The notes: generated from the sequence alone by a model not told the origin. A DNA stretch of 64,000 nucleotides from Pelecanus crispus (GCF_030463565.1 NC_134659.1:7510511-7574510); one strand, 5' to 3'. Positions 20,455 to 55,200 are shown, numbered from the stretch's first letter. Numbers and translations: made by a program.

Positions 20455-21340
20455 CGCCCCCCCGAGATGGGCATTGTGCCCCCCCGAGACAGGGTGCTAC
20501 CCCCGAGATGGGCATTGTGCCCCCCCCCCGAGACAGGGTGCCCCCCCGAGACAGGGTGCCCCCCCGAGATGGGCATTGTGCCCCCCCGAGACAGGCATTG
20601 CCCCCCCAAGACGGGGTACGCCCCCCCGAGACAGGGTGCTACCCCCGAGATGGGCATTGTGCCCCCCCGAGACAGGCATTGCCCCCCCAAGACGGGGTAC
20701 GCCCCCCCGAGACAGGGTGCTACCCCCGAGATGGGCATTGTGCCCCCCCGAGACAGTCATTGCCCCCCCAAGACGGGGTACGCCCCCCCGAGACAGGGTG
20801 CTACCCCCGAGATGGGCATTGTGCCCCCCCGAGACAAAGTGCTCCCCCCCCCAAGACAGGGTGCCACTCCCCTGAGGTGGGCATTGTGCCCCCCAGAGAC
20901 AGGCATTGCCCCCCCAAGACGGGGTACGCCCCCCCAAGATGGGCATTGCCCCCCCAGAGACAGGGTGCCCCCCCGAGACAGGGTGCTACCCCCAAGACAG
21001 GGTGCTACACCCCGAGACAGGGTGCCGCCCCCCAGAGATGGGCATTGTGCCCCCCCAGAGACAGGGTGCCCCCCCGAGACAGGGTGCTACCCCCCCCAAG
21101 ACAGGGTGCCGCCCCCCCGAGGTGGGCATTGTGCCCCCCCGAGACAGGCATTGCTCCCCCAAGACAGAGTACCCCCCCCAAGATGGGCATTGTGCCCCCC
21201 CGAGACAGGCATTGCCCCCCAAAACAGGGTACCCCCCCCCCCCGAGATGGGCATTGTGCCCACCCCCAAGACAGGGTGCCCCCCCCCGAGATGGGCATTG
21301 TGCCCACCCCAAGACAGGGTGCCCCCCGCCCCGAGGTGGG
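20455..21340. repeat. 81-bp minisatellite between AMPD2 and GNAT2
   Basis: Words GAGATGGGCATTGTGCCCCC, CGAGACAGGCATTGCC, AAGACGGGGTACGCC and CGAGACAGGGTGCTACC. Three clean 81-bp higher-order copies lie at about 20490-20810, then rearranged modules to 21340. Strand-symmetric false frames run through it. It sits in the spacer between the divergent genes. Confidence 0.92.
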
Positions 21341-23140
21341 CATCCCCCCTGTCAGAGCCGGGGCACCGCACCCCCCGACGGGCACCGCACCCCCCGATGG
21401 GCACCCTCGCCCCCGGGACGGGTGTCCCTGCCCCCCAGGGTGGGCACTGCGCCCCTCGACATGGGCCATCACCCCCCTACACCGAGACATTGGACCCCCC
21501 CCCAAAAAGACCGAGTACCCCCAAAATGGGGCATCACCTCCTCCAAGATGTGCCTGCCCCCGCCCAGAGGGGTACTGCACCCCAAAAGAGGGGACTCACA
21601 CCCCCCCACACCCCGCCCCCAGACCACGCGAGGGGGGGCTGGGTGCCCTCAGCACCCACAGGGGAGGTCCCCATGGGGTAACAGCACAGGGCATGACCCC
21701 CCCAGCCCCCCCAAACCCCCCCTTTGCCCCCAGCCGAGCCGGGGCCACCATCACACAGGGGGGGGACCCCCCCCCAGAAGCAGGACCCAGCTCAGGGTCT
21801 GGGGGTGCCCCCCCCCGATCCCCCCTGTCCCTACCTGCGCCGGTGGCTCCCGGTGACACGGTCTCGAGTGCCGGGAGGCGTTTGGGGGGTGCCGGGTTGT
21901 CCCCCCCCCCGAGCCCCCCACCCCAGGCCCCTAATCCGGCACCGGAGCGGGGGGGGGGGGGGGGTATTTTTAGCAGCTGCCAGAGTGCAGGGAATGCCCC
22001 CCCCAGGGCCCATCCCCCCGCCGTGTCCCCCACCCCATCCTGCTGTCACATGGAGGGGGAGAGGGGACAGCGAGGTGACACCACCCCCAGGGCCACCTCT
22101 GTGCCAGGGGGGCGACAAGAGCCATTGGGAAGGTGGGGGGGGCAGTGGGGACCCCCAGCCTGAGCTGTGGGCGAAAGCCATGTGTCCCCCCCCCCGCACC
22201 GTCCATCCCCACCCTGTGACATTAATTGGAGCCCCTTCATCGTCCCCACCCTGTGACACCGGGTTGGGGGGCGGATGTATTTTAATTGGACCCCCTTCAT
22301 TAGCGCCAAGTTCATTAGAGGCTCAGAAGGGCCTTTGTGTCCGCGGGGACAGCAGGGACAGGCTGTCCCCATGCCACCAAGGCTGGCAGGCCTGGGGGGG
22401 GGACACATGCCAGGCGGCATACGGGGACGGCAGTAAGGGGACATAAAGACCCCCGCGACCCTGCGGGGCGCAGGGATTTAGGGGACCTTAACCCCAAATG
22501 CTGGCCACCTACAGCACCTTTGGGGGGGACCCGACACCCCAGCCTGGGGCTGCCTGTGGGTGCCCCCCCCCAATGCCACCCCTGCACCCAAAATCAGCCC
22601 TGGCAGGACAGGGTGGGGGCACCCAGCTGCCCCCCGGGGGGGGTTGGAGGGGATCCCTGTGGTCCTGCCGGCCTGGGGGGACGGGTGCTGGGCTGGGGAG
22701 GGGTTGCTGAGCCCAGCAGGAGGAGGAGGAGGAGGAAGGCTGAGCGCAGGATCCCATTAAAGAGCTTAGGCGGCAGGAGGGCGAGGGGCGGCACCCAGCA
22801 GGGCAGGATTAGGGGGGGTCGGTACCCACCCGGGGTAATGAGCTCCCTTTCCCCCGCAGGAGGAACCCCCCCAGCGCCGCCGTCCCCCACCACCACCCCC
22901 GCAGCACCCGGGGACCCCGCGGCTCCCGGGGGGACACCCGCGCGAGCAGGGGGCTGCCCCCATCCCCAGTGCCAACCCAGCACATGGGGGGCACCCAGCC
23001 CACGGGCACGGGGGGAGCCCCAAACCCACAGCCCCTCCCCGAGCCATCCCGGGGGACGCAGGGGGTCCCCGTCCCCCGCGGGCAGGGGGTGGCACGCCGC
23101 CTGCCCCCTTACGTAAAGCCCCGTGCCCACCTCCCCGAGA
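21341..23140. other. AMPD2-GNAT2 spacer, no gene seen
   Basis: GC-rich intergenic DNA between the 81-bp array and the GNAT2 promoter. It has C/G runs and a short GAGGAGGAGGAGG tract near 22720. I found no exon with recognisable protein homology, no RNA gene and no CR1. Unseen non-coding 5' exons of either gene could lie here. Confidence 0.5.
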
Positions 23141-23149
23141 TGCTCCGTC

Positions 23150-29206
<6,057 letters not shown>

Positions 29207-29847
29207 GCCCTTGGGTGGCAGGTAGGCGCCGGCAGGCTTCGGTTACGAGCAAACGGTGATTTAAGCGCAAAAAAGTGGCCGGGGAAGGGGAGGGGATGAG
29301 GATGCGGCAGAGCCCGCTGCATCCCGCTCCATCCAGCTGCATCCCGCTCCATCTCGCTGCATCCTGCTCCATCCCGCTGCATCCCGCTCCGCAGGGCGGC
29401 GGGACGTGGGTGACCCCCGGCTTTGCCATCAAGCGCGGTCAATCTGGAAATCTCTGCCCGCGGAGCAGGGGAGGGGGGGACGCGCTGGGACCGCCAGGCC
29501 CGGGGGGCTTTGGGGTCCCGCCGGCCTTCGGTGCCCTCCCGCGGCGGGGCGGGCTCGGCCCGGTTACTGTTTGACCTGGTTTTGTCAGGCGGCTTCGCAC
29601 CCTCGCACGCGGAGAGAGGTGAAACCAGCAGATTAGCGCCCGAATTACGCGCCTGAGCGAGATCAAGCCGCTTGATCTCAGGGCCTCCGGTTGCCACGCC
29701 GCGGTTTGCAGCCGGGCTGGGAGGCCGTCGCCCAGCCTCGGCGCGCGGGAGTAGCCCCAGCGGCACCCAAGCGCAGCGGGGAGCGGGCGCGGGGATCCCG
29801 TGCCACGCTCGGCTTCACCGGGCCTTTTAGCTCGTCGCCGTGAAGGT
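29207..29847 (+). other. Start of GNAT2 3' UTR/intergenic, no signal seen
   Basis: GC-rich sequence after the GNAT2 stop. Six copies of a CATCCCGCTC/CATCCAGCTG decamer lie at 29320-29392. No AATAAA or ATTAAA is present on the plus strand, so the 3' UTR either uses a variant signal or runs into the CR1 block. Confidence 0.45.
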
Positions 29848-30258
29848 TCACAGAATCACAGAATTGTTGAGGTTGGAGAAGACCTTTAAGATCATCCAGT
29901 CCAACCATTAACCTAACACTGCCAAGTCCACCACTAAACCAATTAAGGCCTGCTACTAGGAAGAAAATTAACTCTATCCCAGCCGAAACCAGGACAAATA
30001 ATAATTAATTTCATGTTTCCTGGCTTGGTGGCTGGATTATTTTTGAATGAAAGTAAAACTAGGAATCATTAAGGTTGGAAAAAATCTCTAAGGTCATCAG
30101 CCCAACCATCAACCCAACACCCCCATGCCCACTAAACCACGTCCCAAAGTGCCACATCTACCCGTTTTTTGAACCCCTCCAGGGATGGGGACTCCACCAC
30201 CTCTCTGGGCAGCCTGGTCCAATGCTTGGCCTCTCTTTCCGTAAAGAAATTGTCCCTA
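29848..30258 (-). mobile_element. CR1 LINE fragment with doubled 3' tail, copy A
   Basis: Starts with CACAGAATCACAGAAT, the inverted CR1 end repeat (ATTCTGTG)n, and GTTGAGGTTGGAGAAGACC to about 29949. A spacer to 30060 contains CATGTTTCCTGGCTTGGTGG. Then comes a second CR1 3' segment (30061-30255) with AGGAATCATTAAGGTTGG and CCAGGGATGGGGACTCCACC. The element is antisense on the plus strand and strongly 5'-truncated. The spacer has an extra stretch of about 45 bp (29951-30000) absent from the other copies. Confidence 0.88.
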
Positions 30259-30259
30259 A

Positions 30260-30838
30260 TCATAGAATCATCAAATCGTTGAGGTTGGAAAAGCCCTTTA
30301 AGATCATCCAGTCCAACCATTAACCTAACACTACCAAGTCCACCACTAAACCAGTTAAGGGCACAGTAGCAATTTCATGTTTCCTGGCTTGGTGTCTGGA
30401 TTATTTTTAATCAAAGTAAAAACTAGGAATCATTAAGGTTGGAAAGGATCTCTAAGATCATCAGCCCAACCATCAACCCAACACCCCCCATGCCCACTAA
30501 ACCATGTCCCAAAGTGCCACCTCTGCCCGTTTTTTGAACCCCTCCAGGGATGGGGACTCAACCACCTCTCTGGGCAGCCTCTTCCAATGCTTGACCACCC
30601 TTTCCGTAAAGAAATTTTTCCTAATATCCAACCTAAACCTCCCCTGGCACAGCTTGAGCCCATTTCCTCTCATCCTACTGCTAACTTATTGGGAGAAGAG
30701 CCCAACACCCCCCTCCCTGCCCCCTCCTGCCAGGAGCTGCAGAGCGATCAGGTCTCCCCTCAGCCTCCTCTTCTCCAGGCTGAACACCCCCAGCTCCCTC
30801 AGCCGCTCCCCACCAGCCCTGTGCTCCAGACTTAATTA
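30260..30838 (-). mobile_element. CR1 LINE fragment with doubled 3' tail, copy B
   Basis: Directly follows copy A and has the same order. A CR1 3' end (30260-30358, CATAGAATCATCAAATCG) is followed by the shared spacer (30370-30428, CATGTTTCCTGGCTTGG). A longer CR1 body (30429-30838) reaches CTCAGCCGCTCCCCACC in the ORF2 3' part. The antisense coding of ORF2 is degraded. Together with copy A it makes a head-to-tail pair. Confidence 0.9.
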
Positions 30839-33283
30839 GTGTTTATGAGCCTCATCCTTTGCTCTCCAGCCTGAGCAGCGGTAGGAGTTTCTTCCCCGCT
30901 TTCCGAGCAGCTCCCAGCCACCGGCTTCAACCGCTTTGGTTTTTTCAGGGCACCTCCAGCCCTTCCCTTGTCGCTGAACATTAAATAGAGAAGCAAGAAA
31001 AAAAAATAAAGCGGGCAGGCAGCTTCCCCGCAGGCCGAGGCAGGCTGCGGCAGGACGGGGGGCACAGCCCTCGGCCGCATTGTGCTCTGAACAAAGCTGC
31101 TTTCTAAGCTTTCGACTGAGAACCCGCTTCTGGCACCAAGGAAAATACAAATACGGCGCCAAGGCAGCGGGCAGGGAGGCCCTGCCTTCTCCCGAGGCTG
31201 CAGGCAGCAGCAAAATCAGCGAGGGCAGATTAGGTGTAGCGCTCGGGGTTTTTTGTCACCGCCTGGGGCCAGAGCATTTAAACCGATGCGTTTTTTCCGT
31301 CACCGAGCGTGGTGCAACGAAAAGTTGCTTCCCTAAAGCCAGCCTTCCCACGCGTTGCACCGTTACAACCTTCCCGTTGCTGCTGGAAAGCGTTTAACCC
31401 CCTCTTCTTTCTTCCCTCCTGCTAGAAGAGGAAAGGACTTCAATTTCATCGCCGTTCTGCTGAGCAGAGCCAAAAGGATTAACCAAAAAAAAAAAAAAAT
31501 ACAAGTTACTCGGAGCCCACTTTTTCTATGACCTGCCCAACCAAGCCACCTACTTTCAAAGCCCAAAATAGGAAGGGGCTGAAGCTGAACTTCCTGCTCC
31601 CTTTCGTGGCCATTTCCTCTTTTTTTTTTTTTTTTTAATTTAAAAAAGAAAAAGAAAGAAACCCCTGCTCTCTGCAGTGCATGAAACACAGCGTTTATAA
31701 ATGAGATGTGGAGTGGTTTGATACCAAAGAGCATACGGTCCCCGGTACACCAGCCAGAAAAATTAACATCGAGCCATGGTACTTGCACCCTGCTGCAGCC
31801 GGGCAGCGCAGCGTGCTCTGGCAGAGCCAGCAGCATCGTCCCGTCCTGCTGCCGCTGGCTGCTTCCCTTTTATCATAGCTGAATTAATCAAACCAGGAGT
31901 TTCCAGGGAAGGTGGAGGCTGGGTTACCTACGAGTCACTGCTGGGAACCTGAGAAATTAGGGGGGTTTTTTGTGCCCTGAGGCTTGAATGCATTTCTCGC
32001 CAGAGCACTGGGTCAGGTTGTAGCTGACGGCAGGCAAGCCAAGGCAGGAGCAGGCAGGAGCACGTGCGTTAGGGTCTGGGGAAGGTAATCACGCCTACAG
32101 AAGAGGAATGGGCAGGGTGAAGAGGAAATGGTTACTTGAAAGATTTTTCATTCTGCTAGTTAGAGCTGTATTTGCTCTTTACTGTTTGTAAATAAATCTA
32201 CGCTGGTACTGTAGACAAGTCCTGTATCCTCTCGGTGTTTACTGCAGAGCTCACATATACAGCTTCATTTAACTGTAGGAAAAACAAAATAAAGAAATAT
32301 GCACAACATGGATGTCTCTCATTTCTCCCACTTCGACTTCTCTCTGATGACTGTTCCCAAGCCCCCTTCCTGCGTCCAGGAGCTGGGATTGAGGAACATT
32401 TTATATTCTTTGCCCTCATTCCGCACTCGGATCCCCCGCCGAGATCAACCGGTGGCCCCCGTGCAGCAGAGCGGGGCCATCACCGTCCTCCCGGGTGGGA
32501 TGGAGGAACAGGAGCCGGGTGCCACCAGGCCACCACCAACCAAAAAAACCTTCCCAGGCAAAGCACCCTCCTCCCACCCGGGCGAGATAAAGCGTGTACT
32601 TGGACCCTTGCAGGGCTGGGCCTCTAGCACAGCTCCGGCATGCTGTCCAATTACCGGGAAGGTTTGCACCAATTTGTTCAAAAGGCAAGGCGAGCCACCC
32701 TGCACGTTACCATGAAGCTGCAGTACAGCTCCAGGCTGGCTAGAAGGGAATTGTCAGGCAGTCAGAGCTCAAGGCAGCTCGGGAAAAAGAGTTTTCAGAC
32801 CATAAATACCCTCTTCGCAGCTGCTGGGCAGCGCTGCGTGTCAGACACCCGCAGACACGACGGGGTAGCCACTTACAGCGCAACCACAAGCATCCCTGAA
32901 GTGTTTCATTCTGTATTTCGAAACAGGTTACATCTACATCACGTAACAGCAGGCCAGAGCAGTCATTTTCCCATCAGGTACAAAAGAGGCGGTGAGACTC
33001 GTGCTATAAATAAGCAGTAAACTCACCATCCGCCAATAATCCTGATGAACGACTGGATGCCTGCCGTTTTCCATCTGTGCCAGCACAACCCGAGCGTTTG
33101 GGAGCAGCAGAACTGGCTGCGCAGAGAGCGCCGACAGTCATGTGCAATAAAGCACGAGGAACCTTCCCGTCCCGTTAATTACACCCATTTCCCATTGAAG
33201 CGCTTACCTTCCTTCTCCAGCAAAGCACAAAAAGCAGCGGGGCGGGGGAACGCTCCTGGAAAACTTAAGAATAAACTAGAAAA
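30839..33283. other. GNAT2-GNAI3 intergenic, no gene seen
   Basis: Moderate GC, unique-looking DNA. It has A or T runs at 31482-31500 and 31619-31650. AATAAA words on the plus strand at about 31004, 32190 and 32289 could end a very long GNAT2 transcript, but nothing links them to the gene. No coding homology was recognised. Confidence 0.45.
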
Positions 33284-33636
33284 GGCTAAACTGTTTACTC
33301 ACCATTTTAATACTGCCAACAACTATAACAGATTGAAACTGTACACATGACAAACTGGGAAAAAGAGTCTCAATGCAATGGGTTCAGCAAAGGAATGTAC
33401 TGACTGGTTATGAACGTTACTACAGTAAAAACGATGGCAAACAGGAATTTGGCACCACATATACAAAGTAAAGGCATGCTTGTCAATACAGCTTAGGAGT
33501 CTCTGAACAGAAAGGCCATGGTAAATGCAGAACAGGGTGCGCCCTTTGCAAAATTGCCCACCAGTTTAGACCAAAAAATGCGCAAGAATCTAAGTGGTTG
33601 ATTTAGTAGCTCTGGAGCAGCACGTGTTTCCCATCC
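33284..33636. repeat. Segmental duplicate, copy 1 (downstream of GNAI3)
   Basis: About 353 bp starting GGCTAAACTG and ending GCACGTGTTTCCCATCC. It matches 35892-36243 in the same orientation with only about 4-5% differences by eye. The block lies downstream of the GNAI3 stop, in or beyond its 3' UTR. Confidence 0.88.
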
Positions 33637-34026
33637 GGTTTGGAGCTCAGCATTTCATCTCTCCAACGGCCGCGGGTCGACGTTCAGCGCGAAGCTGGCT
33701 TTATGCTTACCAGGCAGAACGAATCTCGCTTTGGGTATCAGCATAAACCAGGTTCACCCCTAACCACAAGCTAAAAAGACTCGCTTGTCCTGCTGCAGGA
33801 GCATCATTCAAAAGCCTTATGGTAGCAGGATGGTAACAAATTACACATCAGAAAAAGCCGAAGCTATCGCCATAAGAGCTCTAAGGATCCTTTAAGTAGT
33901 TGCAGAAATATTAAATCCTGACCATACCAAGTGTTAAAAACAAAGAGTTCCTGCTAAGAGGAATACTTTCTGCATGATCTGGTCACATGTGCATAGTTAA
34001 GTGATTTTTTTGTTGTTGTTGTTTTT

Positions 34027-34567
34027 TTTATTTTTAAAACAAGATTTGTTTGCAAATAAAGAAATAAGATTTAGTAAAGTTACAGTTTTCTTGATGGAAA
34101 AAACCTTAAAAACAGACTAGTGGTGGCTTGTTAACCAAAGAAAGAGAGAAAGCTACATATCGAAGGTCTGGAATCCAGCACCTCAACTTCACAACAGCTG
34201 TACACATTTGAGATTACGCCATCCAAACGATGCCAGGATGATCTAGTCACACTAATAGTTGTTCCATCTTGACCTAACTTCAACATCCCATATCAATAAA
34301 AAGGTCCCTAATACAGAAGATTGTGCTAAAGAATGCAACGATTCTGCATGCTGTTTGTTTGTTTCCCTGGTCCTGTTCATGCTTGCAGCTGTCCCCGTGA
34401 GGCAGCAAAGAGTCTGGTTCTCAAAACGCCACATCATAAAAACTGAAAAGAAAACAGCGAGCATTAGTGAGGTGCAAGGCAGAGCCAACGCGAGCTGGCG
34501 TGCAACGCTTAAACGCTACGAGCGGCCGAGCGGCTCAGCTTTACCTTCTTCCCACGCCCCTTCCTTC
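34027..34567 (-). other. GNAI3: GNAI3 3' UTR, poly(A) signal at 34027-34032
   Basis: The plus-strand TTTATT at 34027-34032 reads AATAAA on the minus strand, 536 bp after the stop codon. It is the first consensus signal after the gene. Longer forms extending through 33284-33636 remain possible. Confidence 0.5.
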
Positions 34568-50076
<15,509 letters not shown>

Positions 50077-53000
50077 CTAAAAAGCACAAAAAAAAAATCC
50101 AGTTAACAACCACATGAAATTAAAAAGAGAAGTGGAATGTACTCTTCCCAGTTCCTGTACAGAAGTTGATGGGGTCTGGAGTAAGATACTTCTTGTGCAT
50201 TGCTGTCGGTAACAGAGCTCCAGAGCAGCTGTCCCAGCCCCTTGGGAGGGATCACTGAAGAGCACATCCACAGGTACGTCCTTCCCAGGTTTTATTTACA
50301 GATGCTGACACTCATTATGCTTAAAAAAAAAAAACCAAACTAGAATTTCTGAATTTCCAGAGTACACTTCTTGATCACTGAGGCTAGCCACCTGGAAGGC
50401 AGGTCTGAAAAACTGGGATGAGGATTTATCTCATAGGCTCTCTACCATCCCTCTCCTCCAGCTCAGCGACTACAGTCTGAGGTAGCCCTGCAGCTAAGTG
50501 CATCAACATCATCAGCTGCTACCCACCATTACTGAGCCATGCCAGATAAAAGCATTAGCCTTGAATAACCAGCTGGATGCAATCACAGATCCCAGAGCAT
50601 TTTTTACAAAGAACATCTAATTTGGAAGCAATCTTGCATGATACAGAGTGGAAAAGAAGTAGACCCAGAACAGATCTCAAAAGCATGCACAAATTGCTCT
50701 TGCAGATCCAGGTGAAGCAGCTCAAGACATTAAAGCCCAGAAACTAACTGCTATGTCAGAGCAGGAACACCATAATGGATCTTGCAAGTTCCCTCCTCCA
50801 CTTAGCACAAAGTCAGCCAAACGTTGCCCGTAATCGTTTAAACGGATGCGTTTTTTCCACAGTGGAAAGACTAGGTGCGCTCCCACAATCCATTACTACA
50901 GCATACTGGTAAGCACACCGGTATCACTCCTGAGCTAGATACCTCTTAAACAGCTCCGGCAAAATCCGGAGAAGATACCTGTCTAGACTTGAAGTGGCAG
51001 CTAAGGTTGCCTGTGAATCACCAGCAGGACGATGAGGGACCTGGGTTCCTGCTCCAACCCTTTCAGCTGCCAACACTGGTTCCACAGCCACCAGGCAACT
51101 CTGGGACCTTCACCGTGGCACACCCATACGCATCCGCTCACAGAACACGCAAGGCAAATTTTAATTGATTAACAAGCTCTATTCTCTATTGTTTCCCACA
51201 ATACAAGGATTATTATTCTGGGAAACCGAGGATAAAGAGACCCACAGGTTTAACTCGGAAATGAGCCTTTGCGCCAGGATGATTTCTAGTTGAAATCTCA
51301 GACCTGTAGGCTCTGGCGCTTGGACATGCCTGCACTGCAAACAGCCTTCCTTCAAAGAAAGGGAGAGAAACCTGGGGCTTGCCAAACCTCTGCAGACCCG
51401 GGGAGGGGCAAGTTATCCCCGTCTGTCTGCAAAACAGCAGCTAGTTAATCTGTTTTTCACAGCTTTTTCTCTTGAACCACAGAGCACTCACAAACCTCGC
51501 CCCCCTCCCACAGGCAGGAGGCAGAAACCACCTTTGCACACCCGTGCAGCAGCCGACATGCTCGCGCAGCTCGGTGCGGCGGACGCCTACTCCAGGACTT
51601 AAAGCCATGACGTTATCGCAGTTTCCTGGGCTCTGCAGTCAGCAGCAGCTGAGCTGGACCGCCCGCACGCATGCCCGTCCCAGCCATGAAGCGTGTGAAA
51701 GGCACGCACGGTGTTACCGCGTGGCAGCAGAAGCGCAGGTCCTGGATTACTCTACCTCATGTGACAGCAACACCAGGAGTCACCGCGAACGAGCCCGACC
51801 AGCCGCTGGCTTCAGGGTTCCTCAGCATAAAAGGCTCGCTCTGAGCTGCAGAACTGGGTTTGCTGAAGGCAAAGGAATGAAGCTGAGCCTGCCTGGGTTT
51901 GGATATATGACTCAAGAGATCCCGGATGGACTAAGAGACCCAAGCTCCCCTTCACTTCTAGCATCAAGGCACCAGATGTCCCAGCCTGCAGAGTCTACCC
52001 AACGCAGCAGTGTGTAACCCAGAACGGCATTGCTACAAGCCAGGCGAGCTTTGTTAGAAGAGAAAAATAATTTTTAGATTATCAAACCAACAGGAAAAAA
52101 AAAAAAGACCAGCTTCCAGGAATGTCAGGCTGTGAAAACTGGGCTGTGGCATACTTCTCCAGGAAAAAAAGAAAAAAAAAAAAAAGCAGAAAAGCTTTCT
52201 GGTGCTACCTTCAGGAAGCACAGCTTCCAGGAGAGTGTTTCCCCAGCCTCGCGCAACATCCAGAGAGGACAACACTGCATTCCAGTTTCATCCTCGCATC
52301 CTCGAGGCCTCAGGAAGGCCAGCTCCTAGAAACAGCACCACGAACAGGGTGCAAAAGCAGCAGCGCTTTTTAAGAAAGCGGAATTCTCTTCTTAGTCTCA
52401 CAACTTCATGTCAAAATGGGCAGAGGAACCAACAAATCAAACCCCTGAAGATGAGAGGTTGCTTTGCTGGGTTGGTCTGTGCAATAGGTGCAAACTACTT
52501 CCTTGCCTGAAATTTCGTACACCTTTTAGCCTGCTTGCTTCACATTCCTTCAGGTTCTTTCCACTATCACTAGTAAAACCTTTTTGGCTGATAAGGGAAT
52601 TGAAAGTACTGGCAGGAACATCAAGGTGCAGGTTACAGCGGCAGCTGGGAAGGAGCAAACACAACTGCTGCTTTCTGAAGTTACACAACAGCCAGATACA
52701 AGCAGCTCATTCACCAGCGGCGAGCACGTCGCGCCAACCCGAGCCCAGACCTGTCGTCGGCATCCAGGACCGAACGAGGACAACGCAGCCTTCGCAGCCT
52801 TGCACTTGTATTTCCACTCCCAAGTTCATCCCGGTCAGTCCCCAGATGTTGATGAGGATTCCTGAGGCTCCATTGCTGTATTAAATTACAACAGAAAGTT
52901 GCCCCAACATCAGACAAGGTCATTTTCAAGCTGAAGGTGCATTTCCTATTTGTACATAGACAGCTCCAAACCAAACAAGCCGCCAAATATTTTTACAGCT

Positions 53001-55121
53001 CTTGGTGGCTGAAGAGAGCAGATGCAAATCAGCCTCTTCACACAGTGAGAGCTTTCACAGTAGGACAAGCACTTTCATGGCAGGTTCTCAGGCTGCCAAA
53101 TGGGAAGAAACTCAAGTCAAACTGTGCCTTAAGTCGTTATACCCATTTAAAGGTGTTGTGGGGTTGTATCTCCACGGTGGGATGGCCAGGCAAGGATTGC
53201 GGCTTCTTTGGATCCATTTTGCACGAGAAAATAGAGAGGCAACAAGAGAAACGCGCTGGTGTTCGACAAAGAAGTACCCGGTGCCTCTCCTGCACAGCTC
53301 CGGGGGTGCCAGGGCCAGGACAGCTATCTCAGAGCACCCACAGCTTTAAACGCCGATTGCTCAGATACCGCCTTGAGTTTATCTGTCTCGACAACCCCCT
53401 CAAGGGACTGTAACACTAACAGCTGCCCCGCACAGTAGGAAAACGGTTTCCAAGATAGGGCATGTAGTGCAATTTAAATCAATTAGCCTCTAGTTTAGGT
53501 TGAAGGGTTACCAGATTAGAGCCTCTCAAGATAAAATACTTCCAGGCTGCCAAGTTAAATGTCTGCAAAGCAAAGTAGTTCAACTTTTAAATTATTCCTA
53601 AGCATAAGGCAATTCCATTTTTTTTTTTCTTCTTTCCCTCGAGCCTTAAAAGAAAAGCTATTGCCAGTTCAGCCTCAAGTAGAACAGGCAATATAAACAA
53701 GATTCCACCTTCAAAGCCATTCAAGAAGCATTAACAGCTACGAAAAATGAAGCATGTTTTAAGCAGAATCTCCCCCAATCTGCTCAGATGTTGGAGTTAA
53801 CACCTTCCACCCAAGCAAACCGCGGGGCCTGAAGCACACTACGCCAGCAGCGCTCCTCGCTGCAGCCCGCAGCCAGCTAGGGCGAGATTCCGCCTGAAAC
53901 CAGCAGCTTGCAGGAAACATCCTTCCCTTTAGCAGGCAGTTTTTCTTTTGTTATCGCCTCTTCTCCCAGCTGCCAAGATGCCTGCACCTCTCCTCTGGCT
54001 GGCACAGATTTTAACAGAGATGGCAAGGAGGGCTTGGGAATATCTGTGTGCTCCTGCTATGGCTTCTCGGGCACTCAGCAGGGCAATGTTTGTGCTCAGA
54101 TATGAAAATGTTAACGCTCTATAGACTCAGCACTTCCACCCCAGAAGGGACACAAAACCTCATTTTAATTTTCAGAGCCATTCTCCACATTGCCCATATT
54201 AAGGTGCTGCGATTTGAAAGCTTCTGTGTCCTGAAACAGCAGCATTCAACCCAGAGTCCCAGCAGTGGGAATTTAGAAGAGACCTTTTGAACATAATCTC
54301 TCTGGCTTTTATTTCTCGTCGTCATATTTGCTGTCATTTCCTCCTTAGATTATCTTAAAATAATCTGCTGCTGCAGCAGGCAACGCTGAACTTGTACTAC
54401 CTGTCATTTGACTGACAAAACAATATCAGATACAATTATGCCATGACAACATAGCCAAGTTGGTTATACAACACTAATTCAAACCATATTCGATTTAACT
54501 CCTTCCCTTCTCATTTCCAACCCCCACATGCTTCAGTGGAGTTTAAGAGCAGCAGTCCATGCTCTCAGAGGAAAGGGTGCTGGTAACTCACCCTTCTAAG
54601 GGACTGGCAGAGGTAGAAAATAGTGACCTACATCCTCTAAACCTCTCTCCTTACCAGCATAAACCCAGAATTAGCTCCTACAGCACACACTTATGGCAGT
54701 CACAGCAACAAAGGCACAGCCAAGCAGCAAGTCACCTCCTCTGGGACGTTATTCCTAAAGGAGTTTTTCCTGATGTTCCAGGTCCTCTCCCAGACTTGCT
54801 CTCTGCTCCTGCAAGAGCCATCCAGACAAGGTACCTCATTAAACAGTCATTTAAAAACGTCTGCCCTCCAGCTCCGTAATCATTTGCTGGGAGCTCCTGC
54901 TGGGGTAGCAGCTGCTTGCCGATGAGATGGCCAACGTCAGACACGGTCTCATCTCAATTGCTCAGGAAAAAAAAAAAGCATTAACACTGCCCTGGTCTAT
55001 TCTGAGACACCTGTACGATGTCCTCCCACACAGCACAAGGCTTTTTCAGGGTCTGTCTCTATCTTTGTGCCTTTGCTTTTACTCTTCTCTTACCCCGACC
55101 CCAAACAAGGCCCACAGTCAT

Positions 55122-55200
55122 TTGCATTCTACTCTTACTTCCCAGCCCTAGCTTCAACGTCTCTTGCATTCTACTCTTACTTCCCAGCCCTAGCTTCAAC
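55122..55200. repeat. 42-bp tandem duplication
   Basis: The 37-bp word starting TTGCATTCTACTCTTACTTC occurs twice without a mismatch (55122-55158 and 55164-55200) with a 5-bp spacer, so it is a recent local duplication in GNAI3 intron 1. Confidence 0.9.

Noticed and set aside
29951-30000. Extra ~45 bp in the spacer of CR1 copy A as a separate old mobile-element edge
   Set aside because: It is too short to assign to a family by eye. It could be an old LTR-edge scrap or unique DNA.
31000-32300. Plus-strand AATAAA words as the GNAT2 poly(A) site
   Set aside because: They lie 1.8-3 kb past the stop beyond two CR1 fragments, with no evidence that the transcript reaches them.
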